DNA of 64,000 nucleotides from the NCBI GenBank assembly GCA_030765055.1, contig CM060950.1, positions 16,362,966-16,426,965 of the forward strand. Direction: 5' to 3'. The translations under genes and the position numbers were made by a program. The DNA is from Mantis religiosa. Its lineage: Eukaryota; Arthropoda; Insecta; Mantodea; Mantidae. Below are positions 9,762-21,580 of the stretch, piece after piece (the stretch's first letter is position 1; each line of letters begins with the position of its first letter). The notes beneath the pieces are model-generated. The model was given only the letters and a program-made list of their open reading frames with translations. It had not been told where the DNA came from and searched no databases.

Positions 9762-11680
9762 TACATATATATATATATATATTGGAACTCCTATGTAATG
9801 TTGTTCATAGCTTACAAAGACGTTTTGCTAGCATACTTTTCTTTCCTTAATGCTTCAATTTTCCTTTTGTATCATTTTGTACATGTGGTCACAATTTATA
9901 TGTAATTTTCCAGGAGTACCTATGTTGACGATGACGTCAACTTTTTGAGAGATCAAGGAGAATAGATCGACCCCAATGGTGAAAGAACCTGATTTGCTGC
10001 CTATCCAAGGCCTGAGGTTTTATATCATCAGTAAAACATGTAAAGGTATTTCTGTGTCTTGTCTATTAATAAATGTGAGTTGTATTCTAAATCTTTCTAT
10101 ATTCTTGGTTTAGGTAATTTTCCCTTAGACACCTTCTAAAGTCTGGGATTCCTCTCGAGTCAACAATGCATGCCAAGCATAGTAAAATGTTCCCCCCTTT
10201 GAACCCAAGAGATTTTAGGTTTGGAGTAATGAATTTATCAACAGTAAGCAGAGGGTTATGACATATTGGTGGTTAGGCGCCGTCTATAAAAATAATAATG
10301 CGAAAATTTTAGATTTATTGTTAGAAGTTGCAAAAAAATTTTCTCCACCACATGGTGATTTTCTTTGTTCATGTTATGTAGTGAAACGTTTTAACTTTGT
10401 GATAGACTTTATGCATTGTTATTTGGGTGTTGGTTTGAAAACATAATTAGTATATTTAAATAGTTAATTTTGTATAAATTTCACAGAAATTTGTGTAATT
10501 TTGGGTCACTTGTAATTTTCTAACTTCCATGTGTTTTGTATAACATTTTTATATAGCTCACTTTATAAAGTATAAAAAACAAAGTTGTTCTCTTTCATTA
10601 ATATAATTTTTGGCTAAGTAATTTTGTTGTACATTTTCATAATAATTATGAACTTTCTCTAAAAAAAAATTTAATTTGCACCTACAAGTTTTTTCCCCCT
10701 AGTCAAAAATAATTTTTGGTCTAATGGTTGATTATAAATTTTAGTTAATGTGTTAAATGTTTGTCACCCTCAGGTTCAATCATGTACTCTATATTAAATT
10801 TTTTTGGATTAAAATCAATTCTATACCACCAGAGGCACAAGTTTGGAAGTAATTTTAAATTAAAATTTGGCCTCTAAAACAGCTAATCTTTCTACACCGT
10901 CCTTTTTGGAGTTCACTGTATCTGGTTTTGTTTACAGGATATCAATTGGCTGTCTTTGATTTTTATTGAGATAAAGTAATTTATTTTTGTGTAGTTGTGT
11001 CCTACCTTTGCCCTACCTTGGTCAAACCTTCCTCAGTGGGTCCCTCTGACCATAGAGAATTGACTTTGTGCCTTTTTGAGTGTTAGGTGAGTTTGAAAAG
11101 TGGATACTGTATAGCTGCTTGTGTACTTTTCCCATGATGATGTGTTGGGGTTTGTATATATTCATATAATTTGTTGGGGAATAATTGAAAGTTTTTGTTG
11201 CATCTAGTGTGGTCGACTGCAGTGTGTGGGGTTTATTTTTGCCCTCTGATAGGAAGATAATCCTCTATCAAGGCTTCAACTTTTGTTTAAGACACTTAGT
11301 CAATTGCTGTGCAACTTGAGCTATTACTCTGCATTATAGCCTAATTGAAGTGCTACATAGATGTTTACCTAGTAAGGTAGGTTAAGCATTTTCTATAGTA
11401 AGATATGAATCCCTTATTAGGAATACATTTTATTTCCTATAGTTATTTTGTAATACTGCTTAATGTGGGTTTTGTGTGTAACCTCGTTCTTTTATAGCTT
11501 TAGGTGACAGGAGTACATAATATATTTTGGTATTTTTGTATTTATCACTTAGTGCTATACTATTGCAGTGGTATGATTTGGAAATTTAAGCTGTACCTTA
11601 TTTAATATTTGTGCTAGTACTGGTAGTTGAAGTAACATTACAACTGTTATAGTATTGGATTTTAGTAATTCTTTGTCACT
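9762..11680. other. AT-rich gap, possible leader of next element
   Basis: Starts with a (TA)n run (9762-9781), then about 1.9 kb of T-rich sequence without a convincing ORF. The last part could be the LTR and leader of the gag element at 11681, but I could not identify an LTR boundary or primer site. A 62-codon ORF at 10258 has no features supporting it. Confidence 0.4.
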
Positions 11681-12345
11681 ATGCCACCTAAAAGAACTAG
11701 ACAAGTCTTCCATTTGCCTGTTATTAAGGCTAATGATATAGCTGCCACCAGTTCTGCCTCAGGCAGTACTGATTCTACAGCTACTGATATTCTTGCTGTT
11801 GTGCAAGCAGCTGTTTCTAACACTGTTAGTACATTACCACCTCCAGTGTCAAGGCCATTTATTGAACCATCTTATTTTGAAATTACTCAGATTGAACCCG
11901 CTGTGGATTTCATTCAGAATTTTAATCTTGTAGCTAATAAAAACTCTTGGACAGCTGCTCAAAAGCTTCGCTTTTTCCCTTGTTACTTGAAAGGTACAGC
12001 TCGGTCATGGTATCAAACCCATTGTCATAGAAATTTAGATCATGATTGGGATACTCTTAAATGTGAGTGTTTGTCTATATTTCAAATAGCTCATCAAGAG
12101 GAAATTTTAGAAATTAAACTTCGCCAGGGAGTCCTGTTGGAATCTGAGCAAGTCCTCAATCATATCTATGATGCGCTAATGCTTTGTGACCAACTCAACC
12201 CGCTTATGGCTGAAAAATAACGTATCAAAATTTGTTTAAAGGACTTAAACCCCAATTTACTTACTGTGGATCAAGCGTTACAGCCTATTAAGCGTGTTGA
12301 CAAAGCAGAATTTTATGTGACTCAAAGACAATAGTTAGTAGATGT
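11681..12345 (+). pseudogene. retrotransposon gag, N-terminal part
   Basis: An ORF of 179 codons from ATG: a basic start (MPPKRTRQ), a Ser/Thr-rich linker, then a capsid-like core with LRFFPCYLKGTARSWYQT and an HDWDTLKCECLSIF block. That W-x-x-L...F pattern is the retrotrans_gag signature of Ty3/gypsy-type elements. A TAA at 12218 ends the ORF, but related codons continue to about 12340 (KDLNPNLLTVDQAL, KRVDKAEFYV). The capsid would assemble the particle. The gene is cut at about 12346 by a Penelope-like insertion and resumes at 14071. Confidence 0.75.
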
Positions 12346-14070
12346 ACAGGAACTCAGGAACTTGACTAAACTTCAGATGCTACACAAATATAACTATTTG
12401 AAACAAAAACTTCACTTATCTTATGAATAAAAATAAAATTAAGAATAAAATTCATAAACCTGGAAATAAAATGAGACCTATTGTAAACTGTATAAATTCA
12501 CCAACTTACAATTTAGCTACATGGTTACATAACAAATTTAGTAATTTTAATACATTTGTGACTTTAAGTATTAAAAGTTCTTTTGAACCATTAAAAAGGT
12601 TGACAGTGTTGTATTATCTAAAACTGATAAACTTATTTCTTTTGATGTAACTGTCTTATTTCATAGTATTTCTAAAGAAAAACTTTTGATTTATTTAAAA
12701 AAGTGGCTGAACTCAATAACTTTACATGAGGACTTAATAGTTGATTTTGTTGAACTTACTAATTTTTGTTTGGATACATTTTTTTTTTTTTTTTTTTCAC
12801 TTTTAATGGTAAATTTTTTCACGAAAATTATGGCTTAGCAATGAGTAATCCTATTTCACCTTTCCTTGCTGATCTTTTTGTGAGTTTTTTTCAAAATACA
12901 AGTCACTAAAGCACTCCCTTTGATTTTTAAAACCTGGTATAGATATGTTGATGTCATTTTTGCCATTGTTCCTGATAAACAAATTCATCATGCTTTAAAA
13001 TTACTAAATTTACAAGATAAAGCTATAAAATTCTCATGAGAAACTGAAATTAATGGATTTCTTGCTTTTCTGGAGTTGAAGATAATAATAAATAATAAAT
13101 TAGATTTTGGTATTAACAGGAAGTCTACTCATATCCATGATAACATAAAAAATAAGTTTTAACCCTTTTTCACATAAATTTGCTCTTTTAATAGTATGAC
13201 TTATAGATTAATAAATATACCCCTGATTAAAGAAGAATTTAATAAGGAGTATAAACATATTATTAATACTGCTTTAGTTAATGGTTTTAATAAAGACTTT
13301 ATACAAAAGAAGATTGAAAAATATAAATATAAAAAAACTGTTAATGATATTTCTACCCTTAAAAAAATATAAGACGATTATAATTTTAAAAAATTTACTT
13401 ACCATCCTTGGATAAATAAACATTTTCAAAAAAAAATTCAAAGAGTTTGGTATAACTTTAGTTCCTCAAAATAAATATAGTATTAAAAATTTACTACATT
13501 TTTCTAAAAAGATAAAATTCCTAATAATAAAAAATCTGGTATTTATATATTTAATTGTTTAGATTGTGATCAGGTTTATATTGGAAAGATGAAATGTAAT
13601 TTGGAAACCATAACGAAATAACATTTTTGTAACATTAGGTGTAAACAAACTGATGAATCGGTCGTAGCTGATCAGCTTTGGTCATTTAACTATGAAATAA
13701 ATCTTGTAGTTAAATTATTAAAACAATTACATGGTCTGATAGATTTAATGGTTTGGGAAAAGATATTTATTTTAAATAATAAACATCGCGTAGTGAAGTT
13801 TGAGATACCAGCAGTTGATTCTGTTTTTACGATTGTTTCGTTTTCAGATATTGGTAATACTGAAAAAACCATGACATAATAACAAGTATCCTTGACGACG
13901 AAGTGTGCGTGGACTGATGATGCAAACAAGTTGTTTGTGAAATCGATCTCAATTAAGATGAACAATTGACATCATTTTCTTCAAATAAATGAAGCTCTGT
14001 TACAAATAGTTATATTTGTGTAATATTTATTGCTTCACTGTAAATAGCTTCATTTTCTATGTATCTTTAG
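12346..14070 (+). mobile_element. Penelope-like element, decayed
   Basis: A second kind of reverse transcriptase, inserted in the gag gene. Pieces in several frames read KIHKPGNKMRPIVNCINSPT, LISFDVTVLFHSIS (strand with the first RT aspartate), AMSNPISPFLADLF, WYRYVDVIFAIV (the YVDD box, second D changed) and, downstream, KSGIYIFNCLDCDQVYIGK, the GIY-YIG endonuclease typical of Penelope-like elements, with a catalytic-type E in LVVWEKIFIL further on. The bases TTAG(TA)GATG before and TTAGATG after (about 12337-12346 and 14064-14070) may be the target duplication. The 5' end of the RT is missing. Many stops and a T18 run at about 12780 show it is dead. Confidence 0.8.
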
Positions 14071-15425
14071 ATGCTGTTCCTAGTCTGGCCTTGCCTTCAC
14101 CCAGTGGCTCCATGGGTCCACCATTGGTACCAGGACCTTCCACTGCACCTCATCCGGATCAGCTGATACAACTTACTCAACAGGTACAAGCTTTAACTAA
14201 TCAAATTTCCAGTCTGCAGCATACCCGGATGACTGATTATTCTCAACCCAGGATGTCATCACGTACTACTTCATCTACTCCTATATCTTTTGCACAAGTT
14301 GTTTGTTATAATTGTAATCAAAGAGGACACATTACTCGCTTCTGTCCCCAGCAGCCACCTTGCCACCCATCCGGTAGACAACAGTCATCCTCGCACCAGT
14401 CAAAACGCGACCAGCGCCAGGCCCCCAACTGTTACACTTAGCACCATTTACCAAACCTAAACTTTCTCTCCCTTTAGGACAAGTGCTACAACTGCCTGGT
14501 AAGGTTAATGATGCTAATATAAACATCCTTTTAGATACAGGTAGGCTGTTTCAATTGTTAATTTTGCTCATATATTGGATTTGTCAAAATTTAAATCAGT
14601 AAATGCGTTACTGCGTACTACTGTTAGATGCCTCTTATCATGTAATGTTGTCATTTACTATCAATGATGTACCTTTTCAGAGAGATGTTTTGGTTGTAAA
14701 AAACCTTGATCAAGATTTTATTCTTGAAAATGATTTTCTTAGTGCTCACAATATTGTTACTGATTATAGTGCTAATTCTGTTTCAATTCAGACCTAAGAT
14801 GGTGACACATGAACATTTCCAATTATTATGAATACAACTTCCCCTCTTGTGGACAATGCTCTTAAACCTGTTATTGATGATGATGCTGCCCCTGTGAATA
14901 TGTTTTTTTTGTGAAACAGGATGTTAGACTTCCACCTTATTCTGTAACTCATGTTGCTGATCAGTTGTCCGCTCATGTTAATAATGATGTGTTATTTCAA
15001 CCTGTTCAAGGTATTATGCATAAGAAGCAAATTTTAATTCCCCCTATCATTAGTCAACCTAAAGATAGTTATGTGATACCTGTCCATAATAATTCTGCTG
15101 AGCCTAAAACACTCTTCGCATGTACTGTTCTTGCTAATGTTCAAGACGTTGCTTTCGTACAGAGTCATTCTATATCTCCACAACAAGTAACTACCCTGAT
15201 AGCACCTAAATTTGATTTCAATGTTAATAATAATCCCAAAAAGACTCAGAAAGATCAACTCCATGCTTTGCTGTTGAATTATGCACATATTTTGGCAACT
15301 TCATTGCAAGAATTAGGTACCACAAATGTAGCGCAATTTGAAATTCAGGTTACTGACCCAACACCCATTAAGCACCCATTAACCCATTAAGTCCCTATAG
15401 GGTTCCTCATAAACAAAAAGAAATC
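14071..15425 (+). pseudogene. retrotransposon gag C-terminus, protease, pol start
   Basis: Continuation of the gag gene after the Penelope insertion. A Pro/Ser-rich linker leads to a CCHC knuckle, VVCYNCNQRGHITRFCP (about 14300-14350), then an aspartic protease with NINILLDTG at about 14517-14543; a frameshift follows and FILENDFLSAHNIVTDY at 14720-14770 matches the second part of a retropepsin (G-x-D-x-L-like segment). 14911-15390 is the linker to RT and ends with FEIQVTDPTPIKHP and PYRVPHKQKE, the usual lead-in to a gypsy RT. The element stops at a LINE insertion at 15426 and no RT core is found beyond. Confidence 0.7.
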
Positions 15426-16612
15426 AATTCAATTCAATTTATTCATCCTCTAAATCTCCATACAAGATTGTGGACACGTCAAAAAAACATATTTAAAAAA
15501 TTTAAATACAAAATTTAAATACAGAAATTACAAAAAACATGTATAAGGGTAAATGCCAAAATATAATAATATAACTTAACTTTCCAAATACTCTTGAATA
15601 GAATAAAAACATGCTTCATTTAAACATTTATGTAGTTTCAACTTAAAAATCTATTGGTTGTCAATCTATTTTAAATAAAGAGGTAACTTATTGTACAGTT
15701 GGGTATCACGATATGTAGGGCGCTGATGACCTTGGCAGTTGAGCGCCCTTAAACCCAACTATCCATCCATCACTATAAGTGAAGGAATGTTTGTATAATG
15801 TGCTATTATGACTAATTGCTAGTAGGTTTGAACTGTTTCTTGTATCATGCTGGTGTGTCACTGCATATGTTTCAAAGCAACTTAAACTAACTTTAACATG
15901 TAAAGGAACCTTGTATATGTATAAACATGCTAGGGTTATAATTTTCAGTTCCTTAAACTACACTCTACAGCTCACATGTGCAGGTTGGTTCACTATTATT
16001 CTTATGGCTTTTTTTTTGCATTCAAAAAACCTTTTCTGACATATTTGAATTACCCCAAAAGATAATACCATAATTCATAAGGGAATGAAAATATACAAAA
16101 TATGCCATTCTTACTGTCTTTACGTTTGCTATCATTTTCAATGTTTTTAAAGCACAGCACTGCTTACTTAACTTTTTAATCAAATCTTCATGTACAGTCC
16201 AATCCAAGTTTTGATTTAACAACAAACCTAACATTTTTGTATCTTTTACACATGAAATATGATGCCATCCAAATTAAGGTCAGCGAAGGTAATACTTCTA
16301 TTTACTTTATGCCGAAAACCTATTGCTACTGTTTTATCTTTGTTTTAAATTAGTCTGTTTTGATCAAGCCATGGCATAATAGTTTCATTAATTTCATTTA
16401 CATTTTGAAGTAAAATGACCTTTATCATTACCAGTGATGAGTATGTTTGTGTCATTTGCAAAAATAGTAAGCTTAATATTTTCATCTACATTATGGGTTA
16501 TATCATTAATATAAACTAGAAATAGAAGGAGGCCCAAGATAGAACCCTGGGGGAACCCACATTTTATAATTTTCATTTCAGAATGTTCATCATAAAGTAT
16601 ATTAGTCCTTGC
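15426..16612 (-). mobile_element. CR1-like LINE, 3' part
   Basis: Minus-strand LINE copy. From high to low coordinates: CGFPQGSILG (about 16560), LLFLVYINDI, the active-site box as IFANDTNIL (FADD changed to FAND), then LGLLLNQNLDWTVHEDLI and YFVYFHSLMNYGIIFWGNSN at 16022-16234. The element ends at 15426 in an AATTGAATTGAATT-type short tandem tail. Stops break the frame. A 31-base segment at 15718-15748 (GGGCGCT...AGCGCCC arms) is a small hairpin within the 3' part. RT would copy the element RNA at a nicked target; this copy lacks the first half of RT. Confidence 0.75.
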
Positions 16613-16738
16613 ATCATTGGACTATCAGATCATGATGCACAAATTCTAAGGATTGATAAGATAAATTTAAAACTAAAACCTAAATACACACATATGAAAT
16701 ATAGGGAAATAAACAAAAATATTCTGAGTTCCAAGCAA
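16613..16738 (+). pseudogene. LINE endonuclease end, opposite orientation
   Basis: Directly abuts the minus-strand LINE part but reads on the plus strand: GLSDHDAQILRIDKINLK, the SDH motif that closes the AP endonuclease of CR1/Jockey-group LINEs, then KYTHMKYREINKN. A 5' segment flipped relative to the 3' RT segment, with the region between them missing, is the structure expected from twin priming during LINE insertion. It could also be a separate insertion. Confidence 0.6.
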
Positions 16739-16784
16739 TTTCTTTAGCTAAAACACAGTTGAAATAGTTTCCTCAGTGCTAATC

Positions 16785-18524
16785 ATGGCTTCAACTAGTA
16801 ATGTAGCAAATCAATTAGCTAGTGTAGGACGAGTGCGGGCTTCTGATATTACATCAGAAAATGTGGAAGACTTTTTGCTGTTAGTGATTTGGACATTGAT
16901 GGCGAGTTTTCGATTTTGAGGGGGGTGTTGAGGATATAGGTAGCAGTGAGGAGGAAAATGACTCATTTCCGACAGGTGTTCGTGAAAAATCAACATTATG
17001 GAGGTTCAAAATAACTCTAACACAAATAGACATACGTTCACGAGCACAACCTCTGGTGTACAACCTCATACTCAGCTAACTTCTGACAGCCAACCAATTG
17101 ACATTTTCACAAAATTTTTTACTACTGACTTACTGTCTCTCATTGTTTCGGAAACAAATGTATATGCGAGTAGGGTGAAGGAAGACCTGATTGCTAAAGG
17201 CAATTTAGGACCTAAGAGTAGATTGCAGAAGTGGACAGAAGTAACAATGAATGAGATTTACAGACTACTTGGTCTAATTATGCTCATGGGTGTTATTGGT
17301 AAACCTACGCTAGACATGTACTGGTCTACAGATGACATGCTAGCTACCCCATTTTTTGGGAAATACATGTCAAATAACAGGTTTACTTCCATTTTGCACT
17401 TCCTTCATTTCACCTGCACAGAAAATGTGAATGATAAACTATCCAAAATCAGAACAGTTTTTTATTACATTATTTCAAAATTCAAAGAAAATTATGTGCC
17501 TAGTGAAAAGATCACTGTTGATGAAAGCCTGATGCTTTGGAAGGGCCGTTTAGGTTGGAAACAATACATCAAAACAAAGAGGGCCAGATTTGGCATAAAG
17601 AGTTTTGATGTATGTGAAAGTAAAACAGGATATCTTTACAATAGCTGCATATACACTGGCCAAGAGACTGATAACACCGGAGACAAAGATTTGGGGTTAT
17701 CTGGTTCCATAGTAATGCACCTGATGGAATCTGTACTTGATCAGGGTAGGACTGTATATTTAGATAATTAGTACAGTTCCCCTAAATTATTCATGGCCTT
17801 ACACAAAAGAAAAACAATTGCAATTGGAACAGTACGCTCAAATCATATTGGTTTGCCAAAAGATGTGAATACGAAGGCTCTAAGAAGAGGAGAAATGCGG
17901 GTGCATCAGCTTCCACCCTTGACCTATGTTGCTTGGCAAGACAGGAGGGTTGTTGCAGCATTAACCAATTGCAGCTCTAAGATTTTGATGCTTGATACTG
18001 GAAAAATTGATTCTTGTAACAAAATGTCAATTTTCAAGCCCGATATTATCCAGGAATATAATATGCATATGGGTGGAGTGGATCTAGGAGATCAGATATT
18101 ACACGCATATCCCTCTTTGTGAAAAACAATCAAATGGTATAAACAAGTATTTTTACACCAGCTGGATATAACCATATACAATTGTTTAGTAATTTGGAGA
18201 GCTCTAAACCCACGGAAGACAATGACGTACCTGGACTTTCGCATATCAATAGCTCACAGCCTAATTGAGCAGTATAAAATTAAGAGACCTCTCCATACTG
18301 GGGGTAAAAAATCCACCACCCCAGCACCCCTCAGACTTGAAGGAAAACATTTTCCTAAAAGGGTACCACCCACAGCAAAAAAGTCGCGTCCCTTCAGAAA
18401 ATGTTTGGTGTGCCGCAAGAAAGGTGTCCGAAAGGAAACTAGTACGATTTGCCGTGAATGTGAAGATGTGCCCTTGTGTGTTTATCCCTGTTTTGAGGTG
18501 TACCATTCAAGAAAAAACTTTTAA
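16785..18524 (+). pseudogene. piggyBac transposase
   Basis: DDE/D transposase that cuts and pastes at TTAA. From ATG at 16785 an acidic N-terminal part runs to about 16995 with a frameshift near 16910. The main ORF from 16998 has MNEIYRLLGLIMLMGVIGKP, the first catalytic aspartate in ITVDESLMLWKGRL, the second in RTVYLDN, and the third in MGGVDLGDQ. The C-terminus (18390-18510) is a Cys-rich zinc finger, CLVCRKKGVRK...CREC...C...C...H. Two nonsense codons (TAG after YLDN at 17769, TGA at 18120) and the frameshift kill it. The 3' terminal repeat is present; no matching 5' end was found. Confidence 0.85.
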
Positions 18525-18624
18525 AAATAAGCTTTTACTTCTTATAGAATTTATTTAAATTTACTGTAAAACATAAGGTTTAAAAGAATTGTCATTAAAT
18601 ATGCATTAAATGCATGTATGCGCA

Positions 18625-18704
18625 GGACGTCTATACACGTCCATATCGGTTTGGGGCCTTTTAACTTGGACGTCATATGACGTCCATATCGGTGAAAGGG
18701 TTAA
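18625..18704 (+). repeat. piggyBac 3' terminal region and TTAA
   Basis: Ends in ATCGGTGAAAGGG followed by TTAA (18701-18704), a piggyBac-type end (CCC.. when read inward). Just inside lie a perfect 18-bp palindrome GGACGTCATATGACGTCC (18668-18685) and a 14-base direct repeat ACGTCCATATCGGT at 18637-18650 and 18680-18693, likely transposase-binding repeats. Confidence 0.75.
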
Positions 18705-18788
18705 TGTGAGTTCTACTGACACACTTAAATTAGTATATTATGCATACTTTAACTCTATTATGGAATATGGAATATGGCTACAAGTGAA
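18705..18788 (+). pseudogene. CR1-like LINE RT scrap
   Basis: Plus-strand codons KLVYYAYFNSIMEYGI match the block found in the CR1-like LINEs at 16.0-16.2 kb (minus) and 59.3 kb (plus). The piece begins exactly at the piggyBac TTAA, so piggyBac may have landed in this LINE. Confidence 0.6.
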
Positions 18789-18808
18789 CCTAATCTAATC
18801 TAACCTAA
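18789..18808. repeat. four telomere-like 5-base units
   Basis: CCTAA TCTAA TCTAA CCTAA, which on the minus strand reads TTAGG TTAGA TTAGA TTAGG. TTAGG is the common insect telomere repeat. With only four units this may be chance or a LINE tail. Confidence 0.4.
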
Positions 18809-19105
18809 TGCATGCTTTTGGCCAGAAAACTAAGACTCCTTAAATGGGCTTTGAGACTTTTAAAGGATTTACCACATTTAGTACAATGTTCCCATTTTTC
18901 TGTTTTATGAGAAATTTTGTGCAATACTAGAGCTCTTCTACTTCGAAAGGCTGTATCACAGATACCACACACAAATTTTGTATCTCGTCTTAGGGCACAA
19001 GGATTTAACATAGGCGTTCTTCCAGATGCTTTCTTATGCGGTTTATCAGTTGAGTCCTCTTCACTGTTAAAAATGGCTTCTTCCGGGTCTGTCTTTAGTA
19101 TCCAC
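18805..19105 (-). CDS. C2H2 zinc-finger exon (partial gene)
   Basis: A likely host exon on the minus strand. It starts after a good 3' splice site (TTCTTTACAG, AG at 19107-19106) and the first base G completes a codon from an upstream exon; the ORF then reads WILKTDPEEAIF and runs to TAG at 18805. An acidic linker is followed by a C2H2 finger, FVCGICDTAFRSRRALVLHK with the second His in ISH, and a second finger start, HCTKCGKSFKSLKAHL, whose last His is missing or displaced. Proteins of this type bind DNA in the nucleus. The last residues fall in or near telomere-like repeats, so the end may be damaged. Upstream exons are not visible. The intron phase equals that of the exon at 50072. Confidence 0.6.
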
Positions 19106-19251
19106 CTGTAAAGAAGAAACAACTTTTACTTGTGATATAAGAATATTTAAGAAAGAATACTACTTTTCTGAATCAAATCACTCAGTGCTACCTGTTTTAA
19201 AAATGTTCTGCTGCATATTTTATATATTGGCAGCAATGTAATTTGTAATAC

Positions 19252-19653
19252 TGTGACTTTGTGGGTTTGTAAAATTAAAAGTCCAGGTTACAAACACTAA
19301 AATTTGTTCTTTATTTCCGTAGAAACACATTTCGGTCAATCTGACAGTAGCAGAATTATGTCACATACACAATATAACTTGCAAGGTCATAGACCACAAA
19401 AAAAGTTCACACAGCTGTTCAGGCACATGAGTCCAATTAACAACAAACTGACTCCCAGTGGCGGGCAGCGGCTTTTATAGCTTACTCACAATTCCAGAAT
19501 GTTCTCAATCAAGACGGTGCTGGAAGAAAGACAAACTCTCCAGAAATCCGTCTCCTTCCCCCCACCGTTTCGGCAAGCTTTTATTTCTGCACTGCACTGT
19601 CTATCTCTTTGAACTCGTCGGCCGCACCATCTTACCTCAACAATGTGTTTGCA
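19252..19653 (-). mobile_element. solo LTR, Ty3/gypsy type II
   Basis: Starts TGTGACTTTGTGGG and matches, in reverse, the 3' LTR of element B (56249-56646) and the LTR at 29068-29446 along most of its length: the AATAAA-containing part, the CAGCTGT region, the TATA region (GGCTTTTATAG) and the 5' part with GCCGAAACGG. The 5' end of the LTR (right side here) is more diverged. No internal gag-pol sequence is attached, so this is a solo LTR left by recombination. A clean target duplication is not seen. Confidence 0.8.
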
Positions 19654-20033
19654 TCTAAAGATCTAAGGCATTCACTTACACAAAGAACAGTAAAATTGTT
19701 CTATGATCACATTTTGGTATTTGATAATGTTAAGTTCAGAGAAAGAGAGAGGAATCAAATACCCTTTTACAGGTATTCATCAGTTCCAAATTATTTGGCT
19801 TTTCAAATTCAATAAAAATACTATAGCTCATTTATGTGCTGCTACAACTAAATCTCTATAAGCACTTTTGGATGGTAAATTCTCTCCCACACTATCCAAA
19901 TATTATTTATTACAACTTAAAAGGAGGTTTTGTTCCACTGAATTTGAGATAGTGACACCTTTTTAAATACACTGAAAACAAGAACATCAGCATTTTCCGA
20001 TACAATTGGTTTAGTGATTAACATTTTAATATA
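19654..20033. other. intergenic, nothing recognised
   Basis: AT-rich; a short ORF across the LTR edge has no support. Confidence 0.4.
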
Positions 20034-20149
20034 TTAACTTTAAAGAGAGTCGATTAATGACACTAAACAACACTTAATTTTAAATTTTTCCAGAAAAATT
20101 TAAAAGTAAGTGTTGTTTAGTGTCATTAATCAACTCTCTTTAAAGTTAA
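20034..20149. repeat. 57-bp-arm snap-back hairpin
   Basis: Two 57-base arms (20034-20090 and 20093-20149) are inverted copies with only two differences and a two-base centre. Both outer ends are TTAA. A transcript would fold into a long, almost perfect hairpin. It may be a foldback MITE (TTAA ends would suit a piggyBac-like driver) or a source of small RNAs. It has no coding sequence. Confidence 0.85.
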
Positions 20150-21580
20150 TTTACCATAACAACACTGTTTTCAACACTTCCAAGAAAGGAATTTTAATAT
20201 ATGTGCTTACAATGCAAAATGTGTTGAATACTCTAAGATACAATAGACAAGAACATCTCAGAAGAAAAAAGCTGCTAACATGCTAGTAATCATTTATCTA
20301 ACTTAAATATTTAGTGCATGAAGTTCTAATAAATTCACCTGAAATACATTTTTTATATTATATCATTAGTATATTCATCAACTAGCTCTGGCAAATCTGT
20401 ATGATAGGGCAGAAGAATACATTAGATATTTTAAGAGATAGCAGTCATAAAACCTGTGTTTAAAGCTGAAGGCTAAAAGCCAGCTGTATAACTTTTAGTA
20501 AGTGAATGTTTTTAACATACATTGCTTCATTAACTATAATTAATGTGGGTATACATTTCACGTACCTAGACCAACATAGATCCATTGTGGATACCAATCG
20601 CCCAGGAGAAAGAGGCTGGAGAGATACATGAAATTGCCTAATAGTTCCAAAGACCCTTCCCACTGCTGTAGCCGCCTATAGAGTAACCCATTAACCAAAT
20701 AGCCCTCTAGTGTGCTTTAGTGTGTTTTCTTTGAGCAAGCATCTGCACTGTGTGGCTAGCACCACCATAAACCATAAAATCTGTAAGCACACTTGAAAGC
20801 TGAGAAGGAAATGAAATGAAAGGGAAATTATGGAAAGGAAATCACAATGGATAAGAAACCATTTACCGACCAGGGGAAACCAAAAAAAAAAAAAGGTTCA
20901 GTGAGTTGTTAAGGGGAATCAATGCAAGCCTCATAGGCTACTGTGATGTCATCTTGTTTGGTATGACAATTACACTATAACATATTCATATTTATTCTAA
21001 CTGTGACATTCATGGAGCTGATTACAAAATCAAAATTGGAGTGAAAGAGAAAGAAATATTAATGTTATTGAACATTTATACTGAATAGAACTATGCATTT
21101 CACTTCATCATTATTATGAATTACCTTGGGGTATTGTTTCTTTGTATTTCTTATGTGTCTGGTGTTTCTTAACCCTCTGGCAACATAACTATTTTTACAT
21201 TCATAATGTACAAAATGAAAAAACTTCAATACAAGTGATACAGAAGTCCATCAATTTGACAACTTGGCAGGTAATACAGATAAATAGTAATCAACTTATG
21301 AATTAGAGCTTCCCAAATAAGAATGATCTCATCTCCAAATATATCTAGAAAAACTTGTCAATGCCAATAGCTGATAATGTCGGAAAGATGCCTACGCATT
21401 ATGTTAAAAGGTAATTGTCAACAACAGTGAAACTGAGTGCAAAGTATCATTCAATATTAATTTTCATATTATTATCTCATGATTCCTGAAATGGAAAGTG
21501 TATTGACATGCAGTTTTCTCACCAATGACTGGTAGTCAGGGGGACAGCTATCTTTAGTCTAAGAACAGATTTTAATAATA
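20150..21580. other. intergenic, nothing recognised
   Basis: About 1.4 kb of AT-rich sequence with short A runs (20881-20894). A 67-codon minus ORF at 20460 has no supporting feature. Confidence 0.4.

Noticed and set aside
10258..10446. 62-codon ORF in the AT-rich gap
   Set aside because: No domain and low-complexity surroundings; expected by chance.
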